Assembly: GCA_964486145.1 (NCBI GenBank)
Contig: CAZAMT010000230.1
Location: 1-6,754 of the forward strand
From: CAZAMT01 sp964486145
GTDB lineage: Bacteria; Bacteroidota; Bacteroidia; Bacteroidales; JAAAOM01
Reading direction: 5' to 3'
Length of the DNA: 6,754 bases
A model generated the notes under the pieces. The model was not told the origin of the DNA. It ran no database searches and was given only the letters and a program-made list of their open reading frames with translations. Shown one piece after another: positions 5,986-6,754 of this stretch (within the stretch, counting starts at the first letter, position 1; each line of letters opens with the position of its first letter). The translations under genes were made by a program, and so were the position numbers.

Positions 5986-6023
5986 AATCCCCTGTTACTT
6001 TGAGGTACAAGGGGATTTTTTTT
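5986..6023 (+). terminator. Rho-independent terminator of the FKBP gene
   Basis: AATCCCCT (5986-5993) pairs with AGGGGATT (6010-6017). After a 2-base mismatch the stem continues with TAC/GTA and closes on a short TTTGAG loop. A run of eight T (6016-6023) follows directly. It begins 14 bases after the FKBP stop codon. The flanking gene converges on it from the right; on the minus strand the stem is followed only by CTATATTTAC, so it would terminate that gene less well. Confidence 0.9.
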
Positions 6024-6034
6024 GCCATTTTCTA

Positions 6035-6754
6035 TTAGTTCACGGGATGTTTGTTGTGTGATTTCAGCTTTCGTTGATTGCCTGAAACAATAAATTCCAT
6101 GTTCCGGTGAAATTCGGTAATGACTCTTTTATGAAAAAACGGGTAAAGAATTTTATCCCTGAAAGGCGAATTGCTTTTAAATAACGTATGATGTTCAATT
6201 CTTGTATATCCGTCATCGGTTTCAGTTAGTTTAATGGTTTGCAGACCTTTTGATTTTCCTGATTTCAAATAACTGAACTGAAAATATTTATCCTTCTCAT
6301 TAACATCAATAATCTCAAGGCCTACGGCCAGATTATAAATACCTCCTAAAATTCCAAGGTTAACATAAAATACCTGGCCCGAATCAATACAGGTAAAATT
6401 TGGATCATCACAATACACAATGTAATTGGTGTACTTCGAAAAAAGTAAACCAAACGAAATCATTTCTCCGTTCCATGATTCAGCCGGACTGGTTGTAAAG
6501 TATTTCTCCCACACATTCTGTATGCTGTCTTTTAAAAGGTACGTATATGTTAATTCGTTTAAATCTGACAGGTCTTCGCTATTCAAACAACTTGGTGTTA
6601 CATCCCTAAAGTTGTATACATTCTTTTGTTGTTGAAGTATGAATTCCCGTACTTTTTTTTGTGGAATACGGTGTAAATCAATATCATTCAAACTTTTTTG
6701 TGCGCTCAATGTCAACATGTTAAATGTCAACAAAAAAACCAGCAGTTGTTTCAT
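6035..6754 (-). CDS. Secreted protein of unknown function, possibly SRPBCC/START-like fold
   Basis: A 239-residue protein that I do not recognise by name. It begins with a clear signal peptide: MKQ, a hydrophobic core LLVFLLTFNMLTLS, then SAQ near residue 19, so it is probably exported to the periplasm. The mature part starts with a charged helical stretch (about 21-50). Residues about 80-222 contain WEKYF, GQVFYVNLGI, GLEIIDVNEKDKYFQFSYLKSGKSKG, QTIKLTETDDGYTRIEHHT and SPFRDKILYPFFHKRVITEFHRN. The alternating strands ending in a long helix suggest an SRPBCC-type ligand-binding fold, but this is an impression, not a family match. Cysteines are at 56, 115 and 122. The ATG is the last codon of the window; the signal peptide supports it as the true start, but upstream sequence and promoter are not visible. 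It converges with the FKBP gene and is A/T-rich like it. Confidence 0.75.
   Translation of the reverse strand: MKQLLVFLLTFNMLTLSAQKSLNDIDLHRIPQKKVREFILQQQKNVYNFRDVTPSCLNSEDLSDLNELTYTYLLKDSIQNVWEKYFTTSPAESWNGEMISFGLLFSKYTNYIVYCDDPNFTCIDSGQVFYVNLGILGGIYNLAVGLEIIDVNEKDKYFQFSYLKSGKSKGLQTIKLTETDDGYTRIEHHTLFKSNSPFRDKILYPFFHKRVITEFHRNMEFIVSGNQRKLKSHNKHPVN

Noticed and set aside
1..6754. CRISPR array, tRNA, rRNA, insertion-sequence ends or retron-like elements
   Set aside because: No regularly spaced direct repeats, cloverleaf, transposase or reverse-transcriptase motifs were found on either strand.

Overview
The window looks like chromosomal DNA from a member of the Bacteroidota. The evidence is indirect. 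Two promoters fit the phylum's -33 TTTG / -7 TAnnTTTG pattern, translation starts sit in A/T-rich leaders without a convincing Shine-Dalgarno, and the secreted protein at the right edge has a short signal peptide ending in LSAQ. The sequence does not support a genus assignment.

Layout. Bases 1-251 hold no convincing gene but contain several inverted repeats. Bases 252-965 (minus) encode a LexA/phage-repressor-type regulator: an HTH followed by an S24 self-cleaving peptidase domain. Across a 71-bp divergent gap, 1037-2248 (plus) encodes a Y-family polymerase of the DinB/Pol IV type with intact catalytic residues and a clamp-binding motif. After 155 bp containing two perfect palindromes, 2404-5343 (plus) encodes a short DnaE-family (C-family) polymerase. 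It has an intact polymerase site, a degenerate PHP metal site and no C-terminal tau-binding region. A possible 59-codon ORF (5336-5515) overlaps its end. Then come a SlyD-like FKBP prolyl isomerase with its own promoter and a strong terminator (5543-6023), and a convergent gene for an unrecognised secreted protein (6035-6754, minus) whose ATG is the last codon of the window.

How the genes fit together. The first three genes look like a DNA-damage-inducible translesion mutagenesis cassette. They resemble the ImuA-ImuB-DnaE2 (ImuC) cassettes of other phyla in logic, but with an S24 repressor in the place of ImuA and a catalytically intact DinB in the place of the inactive ImuB. The inferred model is that the S24 protein represses the divergent promoter region. 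When RecA filaments form, it cleaves itself between Ala113 and Gly114, releasing expression of the two polymerases. DinB docks on the sliding clamp and the DnaE-like polymerase helps extend past the lesion. Such a trio is, to my knowledge, not unique in Bacteroidota, so the novelty lies in its regulation and architecture rather than in the existence of the genes. The FKBP gene and the secreted-protein gene are more A/T-rich and appear unrelated in function.
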